Shown here in pieces: positions 61,495-64,000 of a stretch of DNA of 64,000 bases. Source of the DNA: Marasmius tenuissimus. Taxonomy: Eukaryota; Basidiomycota; Agaricomycetes; Agaricales; Marasmiaceae. The notes beneath the pieces are model-generated. The model ran no database searches. It was given only the letters and a program-made list of their open reading frames with translations, and was not told where the DNA came from. A program made the translations under genes and the position numbers. Within the stretch, counting starts at the first letter, position 1. Each line of letters opens with the position of its first letter. Location of the stretch: the NCBI GenBank assembly GCA_029532415.1, contig JAQOTA010000047.1, positions 806,001-870,000 on the forward strand, given 5' to 3'.

Positions 61495-64000
61495 TCAAGT
61501 CCCACCACCATACAAAAACGCCTTCGTAACATCAGTTTGGAACCTCGCAACGTATGCCAAAAGATCCGTATCCGGGAGCGCAGAGTGTTCGTATGCTTGA
61601 GTCAGTTGGGTTCGGAGCTAGTGGTACGAGGTCCGAAGAGTAAGCCAGCGCTGAGAGACACATAGACGGAAAGGCCGAATGGAAACAAGAAGACCCAGAG
61701 AGGGGGGGGGGGATGCTCGTTTCGTAACCAGAAGAGAAGAAAGAAGCGGGAGAGACCAATACGAAAGGATTTTACCCTAAGCAAAGCTTTCCTCCTCGAC
61801 GCAATCTTGCTGCTCTCGCTTTGACCATGATGTCGCGTCTGCAGTTCAGCTAGCCGTTCGGCAACACGTTGAGCCTCCGTCAAGATATCGCCAGGGAGAT
61901 CCGCCAATCTCGCAAGTTCCAAGCCTAGAGAGAAAGAACGTTCAGAGGTAGTTGGTCGTAGACCGGACCAAACGTGACTCGTGAGTTGTTGGTACAAAAC
62001 ACACCATAGTGGGCGTTGTCTTCCGGCGCGCCATCGACGATCCTAACAAGAGTCAAAGCCATGATGAATGGTCACTCGATAAGATGACACCCACTTGTAT
62101 TGAAAGGTCAACCCAAAACTCGCTTCAGACCTCCGTGTTCGCTGTCCAAACGGGCTTTAGATGACTAGGTACACCAAGTATATCGCCACATTTACCTGCA
62201 CGGATAGATGCAAGCTAGAATGGATGAGGTCAGAAGTAGCCTCTCGCATGAGACAAACACGACCTACTTGACGACCGACGGTTGCCTCGAAAGCGTCGTG
62301 CTCAACTCCGTAAAATGCCTTCATCTCATAAGCCAAAATCCGACGACACAGGCTGAGATACCCACGTCGCGAAGAATACAAAACACTATCAGGAGATTTA
62401 AACAACACGACTGGAAGATGGTCAAGCCGCACCCACCTTGTGCTCAATCAAGCCTTCTGCAATGGCATGGGATATCCCAACTCCCTCCCTCGGCGATGTT
62501 CCTCTTCCGAGTTCGTCCACGAGCACTAGCGTCTTCGGCGTAGCCAACCCTATTATCGTCGATGAGCGCCCGATGAAGAGGTCTTTTGGGGTACCACAAA
62601 ACCCCTACCCAGAATCATCGCGGAAGTAGCCATCTCGCTCGCAAATGTACTAAGACCCTTCTCCATATCGTCGTCATTCGAGAGTCTCGTAAGAAGCGCG
62701 TCGTGAATCCTGGATCACCATGAGCAAGGAGCGTCAAAGTTGAGTAGTAGTGAGAAGCACGTACTTGAAACTTGCATATTCCGCCGGTACAAAGCTCCCA
62801 CACATCGCCATGACCGTCAGGAGTGCGACTTGCCGTAGGTAGGTGCTTTTCCCGGACATGCTAGTGGTATTGGAGTCAGGTTGTATCCAAATTACCCAGA
62901 AAGAGATATCCTCACTTGGGCCCTTGTATAATCTGGAAGGAAGATGAGTCGTCGCAGTAGACATCATTCGGCACAACGGTCCCGGCTGACTTGACGGTCT
63001 CAAGAATGGGATGACGACCAGACTTAATAGCAAGCGTTCCTGTAAATTCGGGACGAACTGGTGAGAATATGAGCGTCGAACGTCCATACTGTACTAGAAA
63101 GCGACACAGAAAGCTTACCATGGTTGCGCACTAGGCGAAGAGTCAACGGCAGCAAAAGGTGAAATCAAACTCGGAGCAAAATATGAGTCCGGAAGAGCGC
63201 ACTGATAGCTGCATGGGAGAACGACCACAACATATCGGTCAGTGCAACCTGCATTTAAGATATAAATTCTGGGTAGAGGTGGAGAACGAAGTGGAACCAC
63301 CTACGGCCTCGGATGCCTTGTAGAGCGCCCCAATGTCCACGAGGATCTCCGCCACCATGTCTCGGATGATTCTGTGTTTTCAAGAGATTGAGCATCGATG
63401 AAAATGTGAACGCGATCCACATACTTGTCGCTCAGTATGAGAGTTTCGTCTAACGCGTCCTTCATTCTCGCATTCATCTTCTTCTGCTCGCGCCAAGCAG
63501 TCAGTGATATGGACTTTGCCCCGTCCCAAAGGGAAGAGGAAGCTCACCAGTTCCATGGTGCTGAATTGCCATTTTGCCTTCTTCAACGTAGCATTGATGA
63601 ATCCCTTGGGCAATCCGTCTTCAACGTCGCTCTTCTTCAGCGAAAACACGAAACCGGATTCCAGATAAACGAGCGTCAGCGGAAGCCCATGAGCCTCTGA
63701 TAACGTAGTGTTGAGTGTGTAGATATCCCCAACGTTCTCTTTGTAAGTTTCCCGTGCGACGTCCAAGAGCCGATTGTAGTTGGCCTAGAAATCCAGGCTC
63801 GGGATGATTGTCATGTAGTCGAACACGAGTCGCTTACCTTGACAGCATACACCCTGGTATTGGTCGCTGCTATCCCGTGCTTCGTAGGATGTCAACAAAC
63901 TGACCAAGTCCGTTGGACATGAATCATCCTTACCTTCGCAGAGATACTGTCTTCGTTCAGACTTGACCGAATCAAGTCATCAATCTTCTCCAGGCGTTCG
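61495..64000 (-). CDS. MSH4: MutS homologue 4, meiotic crossover protein (5' end outside window)
   Basis: The 3' two-thirds of the gene are present. Reading from the right edge: core-domain helices ([40 protein letters not shown]), [20 protein letters not shown], then the ATPase: [19 protein letters not shown], Walker A in [36 protein letters not shown], the DD-x-EKG-STFASEM region, Walker B in [47 protein letters not shown], and [20 protein letters not shown]. The last exon follows a roughly 165-nt intron and encodes [20 protein letters not shown] to the stop at 61495. The NLHLSVQ and [13 protein letters not shown] segments point to MSH4 rather than MSH2/3/6. With MSH5 it stabilises meiotic recombination intermediates in the nucleus. 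Confidence 0.9.

Overview
The window reads as a gene-dense piece of a filamentous basidiomycete chromosome, most likely Agaricomycetes. Evidence: almost every gene is cut by several short (about 45-70 bp) GT-AG introns; the housekeeping set (RPB1, VPS27, MSH4, cytochrome c, MED9, a MYST acetyltransferase, EFM5, ADE8) is fungal nuclear; and the accessory genes belong to families I know as expanded in mushrooms (a 7-TM family, a DUF6535-like relic, deaminase-like proteins, Derlin paralogues, GH45, P450). Gene models below were assembled by hand by following reading frames across GT-AG junctions; several sum to an exact multiple of three over all exons, which supports them.

Layout. 1-3.8 kb: sparse, with a truncated gene start at the left edge and a 592-bp hAT-like non-autonomous element with GC-rich subterminal repeats. 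3.8-11 kb: conserved genes: PP2C phosphatase (-), ADE8 (-), EFM5 (+), MYST acetyltransferase (-). 11-28.2 kb: an accessory island with four paralogues of one seven-transmembrane family (three +, one inverted), sharing a promoter block and a 15-nt micro-exon; between them lie a cytochrome P450, a secreted/single-pass membrane protein and MED9. 28.2-33.6 kb: a tandem pair of deaminase-like genes, the first broken and both lacking the catalytic Glu. 34-46.6 kb: auxin-efflux-carrier-like transporter (-), VPS27 (-), and divergent from it the RNA polymerase II largest subunit (+), with a short CTD. 47-51.6 kb: three Derlin genes in direct tandem, start codons exactly 1,716 bp apart. 52-53.7 kb: a DUF6535-like gene with a nonsense codon. 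55-64 kb: GH45 endoglucanase, short-chain dehydrogenase, three-finger C2H2 protein, cytochrome c, and the 3' part of MSH4 running off the right edge.

There is no obvious single pathway. The recurrent theme is local duplication and decay (7-TM x4, deaminase-like x2, Derlin x3) embedded among single-copy core genes. I saw no rRNA, tRNA or CRISPR. Family names are from memory of motifs; no database search was run.
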